Source: an uncultured Sutterella sp. (lineage in GTDB: Bacteria > Pseudomonadota > Gammaproteobacteria > Burkholderiales > Burkholderiaceae_F). Taken from it: a stretch of DNA of 42,600 nt. Positions 34,605 through 42,600 of this stretch are shown here, piece by piece. The stretch is from positions 1-42,600 of the forward strand of contig OMXR01000026.1 of the NCBI GenBank assembly GCA_900315045.1, in the 5' to 3' direction. The position numbers and the translations under genes are program-made. Position 1 is the stretch's first letter, and the number at the start of each line of letters is the position of its first letter. The notes under the pieces were generated by a model. That model had not been told where the DNA came from and ran no database searches. It worked only from the letters and a program-made list of their open reading frames with translations.

Positions 34605-35589
34605 ACAGGGACAGGCGGGAATGCGAACCCCCGTCATCACGGTGACTGCGCCGTCGCGTGCGCTGGTCTGCGGCGAGGGGTGCGAACGGTTTGACGAGGC
34701 GCGTTTCAAGCGCGTTTCCGGGCGCGTTCGCGCTCTGGGCTGGGAGCTTCGCTTTACGGAGAATGTTTCGACCCTCTGTCAGCGCTTTGCCGGAGACGAA
34801 AAGATGCGGGCCAGGTGCCTCATGCAAGCAATGAAGGATCCGGACACGGACCTGGTGATGGCACTGCGTGGCGGCTACGGCGCCACCCGGATCCTCTCGC
34901 TTCTTGATTGGAAAAGCCTGGCCGATTATTCTGCTCCTCTTGTCGGCCTGTCCGACGTCACGGCGTTGCACCTGGCGCTTCTGGCCAAGTGCGGCAAGCC
35001 GTCCTGGCAGGGGCCGACGCTCAGCTGGTTCGATCACAACAACGCCCAGTGCGATGCCGCTTTCATGCGCGCCATGCAGGAAGAGCGCTTTACGCTCTCG
35101 GTGCCGGCGGACGGCGACGAGTTTGCTGCCGAGGGGATTCTCTGGGGCGGCAACCTCAGCATGATCGAGAGCCTTGTCGGAACCGAGTACTTTCCGCAGA
35201 TTTCAGGCGGCATCTTCTTTTTTGAGGACGTTGCCGAGCCTGCATGGCGGGTGGACCGGATGCTCAATCATCTTGCGGATGCGGGGATTCTGGGACGCCA
35301 GAAGGCGATCATCGCCGGCAGCCTGCGCGGTGTGGACAAGGGTGCGGGAGAGGGCGACGGACGGTTTGCCCTTGAGCATGCGCTTGACTTCATCCGGCAG
35401 AAGACAGGCTTGCCCGTGGTGACGGGACTGCCTTTCGGGCATATTCCCGAAACGGTGACCATTCCGGTCGGCTGTCAGGCGCGTGCGGCCCTGAGCCGTG
35501 GCAAACTGACGATTGAGGTGGATGAGCCGCCGCTTCCAGCCTGTGCGCCTGGCGTGGACGCTGCGCGGTCCGCCCCGTGGTGGGCGTGA
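34597..35589 (+). CDS. LD-carboxypeptidase (S66 family)
   Basis: 330 aa from the ATG at 34597, which overlaps the tadA stop (ATGAGTGA); a GTG at 34588 is the alternative. The S66 family removes the terminal D-Ala from muramoyl tetrapeptides during cell-wall recycling. Family marks are APSRALV at the N-terminus, ALRGGYGATRIL, the nucleophile region LVGLSDVTALH, WGGNLSMIESLVGT, FFEDVAEPAWRVDRML and GHIPETVTIPVG with the catalytic histidine. No signal peptide, so cytoplasmic. The C-terminal 20 residues are an extra tail. Works in the same pathway as nagZ in this window. Confidence 0.93.
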   Translation: MSEQGQAGMRTPVITVTAPSRALVCGEGCERFDEARFKRVSGRVRALGWELRFTENVSTLCQRFAGDEKMRARCLMQAMKDPDTDLVMALRGGYGATRILSLLDWKSLADYSAPLVGLSDVTALHLALLAKCGKPSWQGPTLSWFDHNNAQCDAAFMRAMQEERFTLSVPADGDEFAAEGILWGGNLSMIESLVGTEYFPQISGGIFFFEDVAEPAWRVDRMLNHLADAGILGRQKAIIAGSLRGVDKGAGEGDGRFALEHALDFIRQKTGLPVVTGLPFGHIPETVTIPVGCQARAALSRGKLTIEVDEPPLPACAPGVDAARSAPWWA

Positions 35590-35608
35590 ATTTCAGTAGG
35601 ATCTAGCG

Positions 35609-37450
35609 ATGAGAAAGCTTTGGAAAACCGTCAAGGAATACTTCGGCTTTCATCCCGTAAAACTCTCCGGATCGGTGCTCTCCGAACAGTTTGCGCTCGC
35701 GCTGAGGCTTCAGCCGACTTCGGCGGCCTCTCAGCTGATCGGAGCGGCTGCCATCGTGATGTACTTCTGGCAGAACATTTCCCGCCCGCTACTGCTTGGC
35801 TGGGCGCTTGCCGTTGCGATCACCATCTATTTGTGGATTTCCTTTGCCAGGCGATTCCGGGCCGATCAGGCGAGCGCGAGCCACATGCGCGCCTGGATCC
35901 GCCGCTGGATGTTCAACTCGAGCCTCACGGGAATCGTCTGGGGGTTTGCGGCAAGCGCACTCATGGTGACGGCTGATCCTGTCGATCAGGTGGTTCTGGT
36001 ATCGGTCATCGTGGCCATTGTCTTTGCTTCCTGGCCTTCGTTTTCGTGCTGGCTGCCAGGGCTGAGCGTGCTCACGCTGCTCGCGCTTACGCCGATGCTG
36101 GTTGCCATTTCCATTGCCTATCAGCTAAGCAGCATTGTGATTGCCGTGATCCTCGTCGTGATCATGTGCTTTGTCCTTTACTCGGGCCGGCGCCTGAACG
36201 AGCTTGTCATTCTGGCTGTCACGCAGCGGGTGCGCAATGACCAGCTTGTGCACAAGCTCAAGGCGGAGAAGGATGCGGCCGAGCGTGAACGCAGGATTGT
36301 GGAGCGCGACAGCGCCAGGCGAAGCCGCTTTTTTGCCGGAGCCAACCACGACTTGCGCCAGCCCCTGCAGGCAATGGGCATTTATCTGCAGATCCTCAAG
36401 AGCCAGCAGACCGGGCAGAACAGGGATGTGATCGGACAGCTTGAGAGCGCCTCGCGCAGCATCTCGGATCTTGTCGAGCAGATTCTGGAAGTGAGCCGCA
36501 TTGAGACAGGCAACATTGAGACGAAGATCGAGCGGATCCGCGTGAGCGACCTCTTTGACGGGCTTGCTTCGGAATTTGTGCCGGTAGCGGCGGAAAAGCG
36601 CCTGATTTTCAGCACGCGTCCGAAGAATGTCTCGATTCAGACGGATCCGCAGCTCGTTGCGCGCATCCTTAGGAACCTGATTACCAACGCCATTCGCTAT
36701 ACCACGCGCCAGGGCGGACGCATCACGCTGGGGGCCAGGCTGGTTGGCGACAGCGTCTTCATCGGGGTGTACGACGAGGGGCCCGGCATCCCGGCAGACG
36801 AGCTCGAGACCATTTTCGAGCCTTTTTATCGCGGCAGTACCAGCAGGGACAGCGCCAAGGGATACGGCCTGGGGCTTTCCATCGTCTGGGTTCTAGCCAA
36901 GAAGCTCGGCATCGAGCTCAGCGTGAGCAGCCGCGTGGGGCGCGGTTCGGTGTTTCGGCTCAAGCTGCCGGCATTGCCCGACAAACAGGTCAAGGCGCAT
37001 CCGGCCAGGGAGGACTCTCCCGCGGGACTGGATCTGCGCGGTGTCGTGGGGCTGCTTGAAGACGTTGACATGGTGCGCGAGGCCGTTGCATCGATTCTGC
37101 GCGGCTGGGGCGCCACAGTCATCGAAAGTGCCGAGCCTAACGAGGATTTCATCCGTGAGCTGGCAAAGGCGCACGAGAGCGGCCAGCTTACGACGTTCAT
37201 CTCCGACTTCAATCTGGGCCCCGGCAAGATGAATGGACTGGAGGCGATTTTCAAGGTGCGCGAGATGAGCCGCAAGAAGGTGCCTTCCGTGCTGCTCACG
37301 GCAATCCGCCAGGAGGTGATCCTCAATGCATACCGCAATCTTGTAATAGCCTCCAGCGTAACCGGGCAGCCGATGCCCGTCATCCTGCAAAAGCCGGCTT
37401 CTGCAGAAACCCTTGCGGCCGCGCTCAGAAAGGCCATTGCCGAAGGATAG
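35609..37450 (+). CDS. Hybrid sensor histidine kinase with receiver domain
   Basis: 613 aa. The N-terminal 200 residues hold about six membrane helices and no large periplasmic loop, so the signal is probably sensed in the membrane. A short coiled coil (about 205-240) leads to the H-box GANHDLRQPLQAM with His247. The ATPase domain has LRNLITNAIRYT, DEGPGIP (about 388) and GYGLGLS (about 417). A receiver domain at about 475-600 has the acidic pair LLEDVD, Asp533 in ISDFNLG and the conserved Lys in LQKP. All catalytic residues are intact. No output domain is attached; the LuxR-type regulator encoded at 39058-39729 is a candidate partner. Confidence 0.93.
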   Translation: MRKLWKTVKEYFGFHPVKLSGSVLSEQFALALRLQPTSAASQLIGAAAIVMYFWQNISRPLLLGWALAVAITIYLWISFARRFRADQASASHMRAWIRRWMFNSSLTGIVWGFAASALMVTADPVDQVVLVSVIVAIVFASWPSFSCWLPGLSVLTLLALTPMLVAISIAYQLSSIVIAVILVVIMCFVLYSGRRLNELVILAVTQRVRNDQLVHKLKAEKDAAERERRIVERDSARRSRFFAGANHDLRQPLQAMGIYLQILKSQQTGQNRDVIGQLESASRSISDLVEQILEVSRIETGNIETKIERIRVSDLFDGLASEFVPVAAEKRLIFSTRPKNVSIQTDPQLVARILRNLITNAIRYTTRQGGRITLGARLVGDSVFIGVYDEGPGIPADELETIFEPFYRGSTSRDSAKGYGLGLSIVWVLAKKLGIELSVSSRVGRGSVFRLKLPALPDKQVKAHPAREDSPAGLDLRGVVGLLEDVDMVREAVASILRGWGATVIESAEPNEDFIRELAKAHESGQLTTFISDFNLGPGKMNGLEAIFKVREMSRKKVPSVLLTAIRQEVILNAYRNLVIASSVTGQPMPVILQKPASAETLAAALRKAIAEG

Positions 37451-37459
37451 GCTCGAGTC

Positions 37460-38305
37460 ATGCAGCAACGATCGGACAAATTCCCACTCTGCGCCCGGGC
37501 GAGCCGCCTTCTGGAAAACGTGCTTGCCGATGCGAGCCGGCCGGAGCCAGCCGATTCCCAGCTTCTTTCGATCAATCATCATGCCTGCGGACGGATTCTC
37601 GCTTCGCGGCTGCCGTTTCTGAAAAGCCTGCCTGAGCTTTTTGCCCGGCGCTTTGCCTTTTCTCCCGGCAGGGTGGAGCTCACGCTCTCAGATGATTTAC
37701 TGGAGCGCAATGATTTTCTTGCCCGCCTCGCGTCATATGCATACGAGCAGGGGGAGATCAGAAAGTGGCGCAATGAGCTGCTCGACATCCGGGATTTTTC
37801 CGGAACTGTTGTTCTGGGCCAGGCCGAGCGCACGTTTTTCCGATTGTTGGGACTGACCACGTACTGCGTGCATGCCGCCGCGAGAAGCGCCGATGGAAGA
37901 ATTTTTCTTGCCAGGCGCAGCCGCCGCAAGAGCGTGAGTCCAGGACTCTGGGATACCCTGGCAGGAGGCATGGTTTCGGCTGGCGAGAGCTGGGAGACGT
38001 CCCTGAAGCGGGAGATAGACGAAGAGGCGGGTCTTGCTGCGGAGCAGTTCGAACTTCTTGCGCCTGCCGCTCCCGTCACGGTGCTGCGGCCGGTTCCCGA
38101 AGGCTGGATGCGCGAAGTCTCAATAACCTATCCCGTTCTGGTTGCCGACGGAGCGGAGCCGCGCAACAGGGACGGGGAGGTGGAGTGCTTTGAGCTGGTG
38201 AGTCCGGAGGAGGCTGTGCAGCGCATCGAGCAGGGCAAGGTGACCGTCGAAGCAAGCATTGCATTGCTCTCTTTGCCGTGCTTTGCCGAACAGAACGATA
38301 GCTAA
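37460..38305 (+). CDS. Nudix hydrolase with DUF4743-type N-terminus
   Basis: 281 aa. The Nudix box begins near residue 169 and fits GX5EX7REUXEEXGU exactly: GMVSAGE, seven residues, REIDEEAGL. The first 130 residues resemble the DUF4743 domain found ahead of Nudix domains in proteins related to thiamine pyrophosphokinase/diphosphatase, but this is by general pattern. Substrate unknown. It starts nine bases after the histidine kinase stop, so it is part of the same transcript. The exonuclease III remnant follows after 13 bases. Confidence 0.88.
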   Translation: MQQRSDKFPLCARASRLLENVLADASRPEPADSQLLSINHHACGRILASRLPFLKSLPELFARRFAFSPGRVELTLSDDLLERNDFLARLASYAYEQGEIRKWRNELLDIRDFSGTVVLGQAERTFFRLLGLTTYCVHAAARSADGRIFLARRSRRKSVSPGLWDTLAGGMVSAGESWETSLKREIDEEAGLAAEQFELLAPAAPVTVLRPVPEGWMREVSITYPVLVADGAEPRNRDGEVECFELVSPEEAVQRIEQGKVTVEASIALLSLPCFAEQNDS

Positions 38306-38318
38306 TGGAGAGGCCGCG

Positions 38319-39064
38319 ATGAGGATTGCTACCTGGAATGTGAACAGCCTGAAAGTTCGTCTTGCTTGCAGGAAACCAAGCTCGTTGATGAGCAGTTCCC
38401 GGTGGGGGAGCTTGAGCAGGCCGGATTCAGCAGCATCTGCCTTGGGCAGAAGACATATAACGGCGTGGCTCTGATCGCGAGGAAGGACACGTGCGAATTG
38501 CTGGGGGAGCCGATTTTCAACATCCCGGGCTATGAGGATGAACAAAAGCGACTCATCGGTTCGCGCATCCGGTGCGGCGAACGGGAGTTCACTTTTCTCG
38601 GCGCGTATTTCCCCAACGGGCAGGCCGTTGGCAGCGACAAATACCTCTACAAGCTCGACTGGATCAGCGCGCTCACGCTGTGGCTTTCCGAGCAGATCGC
38701 TTCGGGCGGACCGATCGTGCTCGGGGGAGACTTCAATATTGCTCCGCGAAGCGAGGACGTATGGGATGAGAGGGCTCTTGATGGCGGCATCCTCATTTCG
38801 CCGCCCGAGCGGGAGGCCTACCGGTCGCTTCTGCGGATCGGCCTGACCGATACCTGGGAGCTGGGACTGCACGCTCCGGGCACATACTCCTGGTGGGATT
38901 ACCGCGGAAACGGATTCCAGAACAACCAGGGACTTCGCATTGACCACATTCTTGCAACGGCGGGCATCGCCGGCGACGTGCGCGACGTGTACATCGATGA
39001 AAAGCCGCGGGGATGGGACAAGCCCTCGGATCACGCTCCGGTCGTGGCGGTGCTCGGTCAGTAA
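38319..39064 (+). pseudogene. xth: Exonuclease III (xth), disrupted near the N-terminus
   Basis: The reading frame starts normally with MRIATWNVNSLKVRL (38319-38363), which contains the active-site Asn. It then meets the rest of the protein in another frame: from 38366 LQETKLVDEQFP runs on to the end, with GGDFNIAPRSEDV, WWDYRG, RIDHILAT and SDHAPVV, all normal exonuclease III motifs. The residues that should lie between (about 16, the helix before the LQETK strand) are missing, so roughly 49 bases appear deleted at a CTTGCTTGC repeat, with a frame change. The downstream part could start only at a TTG without a good ribosome site and would lack the first strand. It is read as a pseudogene unless the sequence is in error. 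Confidence 0.8.
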
Positions 39065-39729
39065 AGCGTGATGTCAAAGCCGGCACGGCGCGCGGCAATC
39101 AGCGCTTCGGTGCGGTTGCGGGCTCCGAAGGCGCGGTAGATGGCGGCGACGTGCGTCTTGACGGTTCCCTCGGAAAGATTGAATTCCCGGCAGATGCGCT
39201 TGATGGGATATCCCTTGGCAAGGGTCATGAGCACCTGCTTCTGCCGTTCCGTCAGGTGCACCGGCTCAGCCTGGCCGCTCTGGCGCAGATCTCTGGCGGC
39301 ATCGTTGAAAATTCCGCTTGTCTGGCTTTCCGAGAGCAGTTTCGTCGGAATGAACACGCCGCCCTTGAGCACGAAGTCGATGGCGTTGGTGAGCATGTCG
39401 GTGTCAAGGCTCTTGGGAACGAAGCCGGCAGCGCCAAGCTGCAGCACGCGCATGATGTTGCGCGGGTCGAGAACGCCTGAGAGAACGAGAATCTTCATTG
39501 CCGGTCCGGACTGGACGAGCTCCTCGAGCAGGTCAGTGGTCTGCGTGACGCCCGGCATGTTCAGATCCAGGATCATGAGGTCGGTGTCCGAGCCATGCTC
39601 TGCGACGAGCGCCCGGGCCTGATCTGCCGATGCTCCGGTGAGGACCGTGCTTGCGGGATACTTTGCCTTGAGCAGGGCGGACAGTGCCTGCACGATGAGC
39701 GCATGATCGTCGACTAGAATGAACTGCAT
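39058..39729 (-). CDS. LuxR/NarL-family response regulator
   Basis: 223 aa from the ATG at 39729, six bases after AGGGG; the open frame extends upstream but without features. Residues 1-120 are a receiver domain with DDH near residue 7 and the phosphorylation site Asp55 in LMILDLNMPG. Residues about 156-223 are a LuxR helix-turn-helix (LTERQKQVLMTLAKGYPIKRICREFNLSEGTVKTHVAAIYRAFGARNRTEAL). It overlaps the disrupted xth gene by seven bases tail to tail. No cognate kinase is adjacent; the hybrid kinase at 35609-37450 is the nearest candidate. Confidence 0.93.
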   Translation of the reverse strand: MQFILVDDHALIVQALSALLKAKYPASTVLTGASADQARALVAEHGSDTDLMILDLNMPGVTQTTDLLEELVQSGPAMKILVLSGVLDPRNIMRVLQLGAAGFVPKSLDTDMLTNAIDFVLKGGVFIPTKLLSESQTSGIFNDAARDLRQSGQAEPVHLTERQKQVLMTLAKGYPIKRICREFNLSEGTVKTHVAAIYRAFGARNRTEALIAARRAGFDITLY

Positions 39730-39869
39730 TGTGACCCCTGGAAGGTGGCTGTTCGTGGTACGGGAAAGTGTATAGCCAAACAGCGCCCAGTACCATTCGA
39801 AAGCAGACGGAACCGGAAAAAAGTGTTTTCGAAGCCGCCGGGGGCTCTGTGCCTGGGGCGTTTGCCCGC

Positions 39870-39875
39870 TACAAT
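39870..39875 (+). promoter_or_regulatory. Candidate -10 element for accD
   Basis: TACAAT lies 140 bases before accD in the 286-base gap between the divergent response regulator and accD. The rest of that gap shows a run of C (39970-39976) and no gene. No convincing -35. Confidence 0.3.
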
Positions 39876-40015
39876 AAACAGAATCGATTCGGGATGCCTG
39901 CCGCCGCCCCGGGGGGCGTGTGTGCGGGAGATCCTCCGAAGAACGTGCTGAGTAAGGAGCAGCGGCGTTCCCCCCCTTCCGCCGCAGAGCGCAGGAGGAA
40001 GCGCCAGAGAAATCT

Positions 40016-40891
40016 ATGAATTGGGTCAACAGTCATCTTCCCAAGTTTTCACAGACAGATACCGAGGTCAGGAAAAAGAGTCCGATACCCGCCGGACTCT
40101 GGGCCAAGTGCCCGGCCTGCGACCAGGTTCTGTACAACGAGGAGCTGCAGGATTCTCTCAATGTCTGTCCCAAGTGCGGCCATCACATGCGGCTTTCGGC
40201 CCGCGCCCGGCTCGATTCCTTCCTTGACTGGAAGGGAGTGCATGAGGAGATCGGTGCCGAAGTGAAGCCCGTCGATTCGCTGGGCTTTGTCGACAGCAAG
40301 CCCTATCCGGACCGCCTGCGCGATTATGCAAAGAAGACCGGCGAGAGCGATGCGCTTGTCGTGATGGAAGGAACATTGCGGCGCTCTCCCATAGTTGCCG
40401 CCGCGTTTGAATTCGGATTCATGGGCGGCTCGATGGGCAGCGTTGTCGGCGAGCGGTTTGTTCTGGGCGTCGAGCGCGCCCTGGAAAAGCAGATCCCCTT
40501 TGTCTCCTTCGCAAGCTCTGGCGGAGCCCGCATGCAGGAGGGACTGCTCTCGCTCATGCAGATGGCCAAGACGACCGCAGCGGTCGGTTTGCTTGAAAAG
40601 GCAAGGATTCCCTTTATTTCCGTTCTCACGGACCCGACCATGGGCGGGGTGTCTGCTTCGTTTGCCTTTATGGGCGACGTGGTGATTGCCGAGCCGGGAG
40701 CCCTCATTGGGTTTGCCGGCCCCAGAGTGATCGAGCAGACAGTCCGGGAAAAGCTGCCCGAGGGGTTCCAGCATGCGGAGATGCTGCTTGAGAAAGGGGC
40801 TATTGACATGATTGTTGACCGCCGCGACTTGCGTTCGGTCATTGCTGAGTTGGTGGCGATTCTGATGCGCAGGGCGACTCCTGCGGTCTGA
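40016..40891 (+). CDS. accD: Acetyl-CoA carboxylase carboxyltransferase subunit beta
   Basis: 291 aa. A zinc ribbon with Cys32, Cys35, Cys51 and Cys54 (CPAC...CPKC) precedes the crotonase-like carboxyltransferase domain with [20 protein letters not shown] and [12 protein letters not shown]. With AccA it moves the carboxyl group from biotin to acetyl-CoA at the first step of fatty-acid synthesis. The closest strong AGGAGG lies 17 bases before the ATG, further than usual. In many betaproteobacteria trpA precedes and folC follows accD; here the neighbours are a response regulator and dapA. Confidence 0.97.
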   Translation: MNWVNSHLPKFSQTDTEVRKKSPIPAGLWAKCPACDQVLYNEELQDSLNVCPKCGHHMRLSARARLDSFLDWKGVHEEIGAEVKPVDSLGFVDSKPYPDRLRDYAKKTGESDALVVMEGTLRRSPIVAAAFEFGFMGGSMGSVVGERFVLGVERALEKQIPFVSFASSGGARMQEGLLSLMQMAKTTAAVGLLEKARIPFISVLTDPTMGGVSASFAFMGDVVIAEPGALIGFAGPRVIEQTVREKLPEGFQHAEMLLEKGAIDMIVDRRDLRSVIAELVAILMRRATPAV

Positions 40892-40926
40892 AAAGCTGGT
40901 GACAAATCACACACAGGAGTCAGAAT

Positions 40927-41820
40927 ATGATCAGAGGTTCACTAGTTGCAATCGTCACGCCCATGCATGACGACGGTTCCGTTGACTTTGACACGTACCG
41001 CAAGCTGATCGAGTGGCACATCAGCCAGGGCACGGATGCGATCGTCTCGATGGGAACCACGGGCGAATCCCCGACCCTTGATTTTGACGAGCACAATGAA
41101 GTGGTTGAGTGTGCGGTCAAGACGGCAGCCGGCCGCATTCCGGTGGTCGCCGGAACGGGGGCCAATTCAACCGCCGAGGCAATCCGTCTGACGAAGTTTG
41201 CCAAGGAGGTTGGCGCCGATGCCTCCCTGCAGGTTGTTCCGTATTACAACAAGCCCACGCAGGAAGGCCTCTACCAGCATTTCAAGGCGGTCAGCGATGC
41301 CGTGGACATCCCGATCATCCTCTACAACGTTCCGGGCAGAACCGTAGCGGACCTCAAGAACGACACCGTGCTGCGCCTGGCAAAGCTCCCCGGCATCGTC
41401 GGCCTGAAGGATGCAACGGGCGACCTCGCCCGTGCCATCGACCTTCTGCGCCGCCTGCCTTCGGAGATCGGCGCAAAGGAATTCGCCCTTTATTCGGGCA
41501 ACGACGACTCTGCGCTTGCCCTGATGCTTGTCGGCGGCAGCGGCGTGATTTCCGTGACCGCAAATCTGCTGCCCGCCCAGATGCACGAGATGGCTCAAGC
41601 GGCCTTAAATGGCGATATCGGCAAGGCCAGAAGGCTCAATGACCTTCTGATGCCCTTGCATCAGAAGCTCTTTGTCGAGCCCAATCCCGTTGCCCCGAAG
41701 TGGGCTCTGTACCGCATGGGGCTCATCGGCAAGGCGATCCGCCTGCCGCTCACGATGCTGTCGGCTCCCAACCAGAAGGTGGTTGAGGATGCCATGATCG
41801 AAGCAGGGATGAGCATCTAA
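40927..41820 (+). CDS. dapA: 4-hydroxy-tetrahydrodipicolinate synthase
   Basis: 297-aa TIM-barrel enzyme that condenses pyruvate with aspartate semialdehyde on the way to diaminopimelate and lysine. The Schiff-base lysine is Lys161 in GLKDATGD, with Tyr133 in YNVPGRT and the GTTGESPTL motif for substrate binding. The length is normal. AGGAG lies before the ATG. It starts 35 bases after accD and is probably on the same transcript. Confidence 0.97.
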   Translation: MIRGSLVAIVTPMHDDGSVDFDTYRKLIEWHISQGTDAIVSMGTTGESPTLDFDEHNEVVECAVKTAAGRIPVVAGTGANSTAEAIRLTKFAKEVGADASLQVVPYYNKPTQEGLYQHFKAVSDAVDIPIILYNVPGRTVADLKNDTVLRLAKLPGIVGLKDATGDLARAIDLLRRLPSEIGAKEFALYSGNDDSALALMLVGGSGVISVTANLLPAQMHEMAQAALNGDIGKARRLNDLLMPLHQKLFVEPNPVAPKWALYRMGLIGKAIRLPLTMLSAPNQKVVEDAMIEAGMSI

Positions 41821-41829
41821 CTCGGACCG

Positions 41830-41857
41830 GGGCGCACCCCATCGCGGTTTGCGCCCG
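41830..41857 (+). terminator. Hairpin after dapA
   Basis: GGGCGCA and TGCGCCC form a 7-bp stem about ten bases after the dapA stop. No T-run follows, so termination by this hairpin alone is uncertain. Confidence 0.4.
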
Positions 41858-41861
41858 CCAA

Positions 41862-41899
41862 TGAAAAGGCACCGGGCAAATCCATATTCCCGGTGCCTT
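41862..41899 (-). terminator. Intrinsic terminator of the M20 peptidase gene
   Basis: AAGGCACCGGG (41866-41876) pairs with CCCGGTGCCTT (41889-41899). On the minus strand the stem is followed by TTTTCATT. It lies 26 bases after the peptidase stop and may also stop dapA transcripts. Confidence 0.8.
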
Positions 41900-41925
41900 G
41901 CGCGGCAAGCAAGTCGCTCGGAGCG

Positions 41926-42600
41926 TCAGTTCCGGGCGATTTTGTCAATGGCGTTCAGAAGGAGCTTCGGAGCAACCTCAAGCGAATAGCGCAGCTCGAG
42001 CCGCTCCGTATCCTTGTGGGCGTCGCGGCCTGCAGGCCCCATGTTGGCAACCGGCACGTCAAGCGTGAGCAGCTGCTCGATGGGCAGGTCGTATGCAACG
42101 CCCCAGCCGGGCATGTTGTCCTTGAGCGCAAGCAGGGCGGCCTCTTCGCCCTGAAAGCCGAGGAACGACAGATCGCTGATGCCCATGAACACTTCCGTGT
42201 AGCTTGTGGCGCCGTCGCCGGCGAGTTCCGCAGCCTCCTGCACCGTCTCCATGATGATCCCGCGCAGCCGCTTTTCGTCCTCGGTGCGGTTGCGGTTGTA
42301 GAGCGCCGGATAGTAGGGCGGAACAAACCCGACGATGATGGCCGGGTTGATGAGTCGAACGCTTGAGGCGAGATGCTCGAGGGTGCGCAGAGAGATCTCG
42401 CGCGCATCGAGCTCGCCCGGGACGGAGCGTGCGAACTGCTCGAGTTCAAGCATCACATCGGCTTTCGTGATCTTTGCCTGTGCCGCGCGCATCTGCACGA
42501 GCTCGGACACGGTGAACACGTCGATGCTGGGCAGCGTGACGCTCTTGCCGTAGGCTCTGGCGGCGCGGCTCACCGCGGCAAGGGTCTCAAGGGCGGCCGA
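41926..42600 (-). CDS. M20-family peptidase, RocB-like (C-terminal part)
   Basis: Partial: the frame is open to the right edge, and 224 residues are visible with no start in view. FMGISDLSFLGF, followed by NMPGWG and VPVANMGPAGRDAHKDTERLELRY, matches the C-terminal region of RocB-like zinc peptidases, where the last histidine is a metal ligand. RocB was named from Bacillus arginine catabolism, but the function in this group is not settled; these enzymes probably hydrolyse amino-acid amides or peptides. Convergent with dapA. Confidence 0.75.
   Translation of the reverse strand, partial: SAALETLAAVSRAARAYGKSVTLPSIDVFTVSELVQMRAAQAKITKADVMLELEQFARSVPGELDAREISLRTLEHLASSVRLINPAIIVGFVPPYYPALYNRNRTEDEKRLRGIIMETVQEAAELAGDGATSYTEVFMGISDLSFLGFQGEEAALLALKDNMPGWGVAYDLPIEQLLTLDVPVANMGPAGRDAHKDTERLELRYSLEVAPKLLLNAIDKIARN

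Noticed and set aside
38319..39064. Programmed frameshift in xth
   Set aside because: About 16 conserved residues are missing as well as the frame change, and there is no slippery sequence with a structure; deletion is the simpler reading.

Overview
The window reads as a chromosomal segment of a Gram-negative betaproteobacterium of the order Burkholderiales, most like the gut family Sutterellaceae (Sutterella-like). This is inference from protein style and gene order; no database search was possible. Supporting signs are a lepA-lepB-rnc-era-recO run, an EF-P with arginine at position 32, a Burkholderia-type trimeric porin, a DcuC-type dicarboxylate transporter, a Tat-exported flavoprotein reductase, and a full set of late molybdenum-cofactor genes. 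Together these suggest anaerobic respiration by an asaccharolytic gut bacterium.

Layout. 1-280: C-terminus of a DcuC-type transporter, followed by an intrinsic terminator. 409-3287: a tightly overlapping operon mobB-moeA-moaD-moaE-crcB (Moco biosynthesis plus a fluoride channel). 3288-7430: an accessory cassette on the minus strand with two ~70% identical 154-aa acidic proteins and a 901-aa protein that has a disordered N-terminus and a PI3K-like atypical kinase catalytic core. It looks like a secreted effector with its chaperones and is the most interesting part of the window. 7449-10091: leuS (minus). 10437-11111: an exported DJ-1 family protein. 11300-13660: uvrD-type helicase, convergent with efp, then an MBL-fold hydrolase and a FrnE-like DsbA protein (all minus). 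A TetR gene diverges from frnE across an 18-bp perfect palindrome.

16842-22084: lepA, lepB, rnc, era and recO, followed by nagZ and pncB. 24592-28491: a minus-strand module with a porin, a Tat-exported flavocytochrome-c-type reductase and a Crp/Fnr-like regulator; an ion antiporter of the CitMHS/NhaD type is divergent. Three consecutive terminators close the antiporter. 30394-39064: a long co-directional run of relA, an iron-dependent alcohol dehydrogenase, an N-terminally extended tadA, an LD-carboxypeptidase, a hybrid histidine kinase, a Nudix hydrolase and a broken exonuclease III gene. A LuxR-type response regulator is convergent with the broken gene. 40016-41820: accD-dapA. The window ends inside an M20/RocB-like peptidase on the minus strand.

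Most genes are housekeeping. The accessory or unusual signals are the kinase/chaperone cassette with its duplicated 5' control element, a 21-bp in-frame duplication in lepA, the disrupted xth gene, the fused TadA, the FrnE/TetR redox pair, the periplasmic DJ-1 protein with a structured leader, and a long inverted repeat next to the porin.
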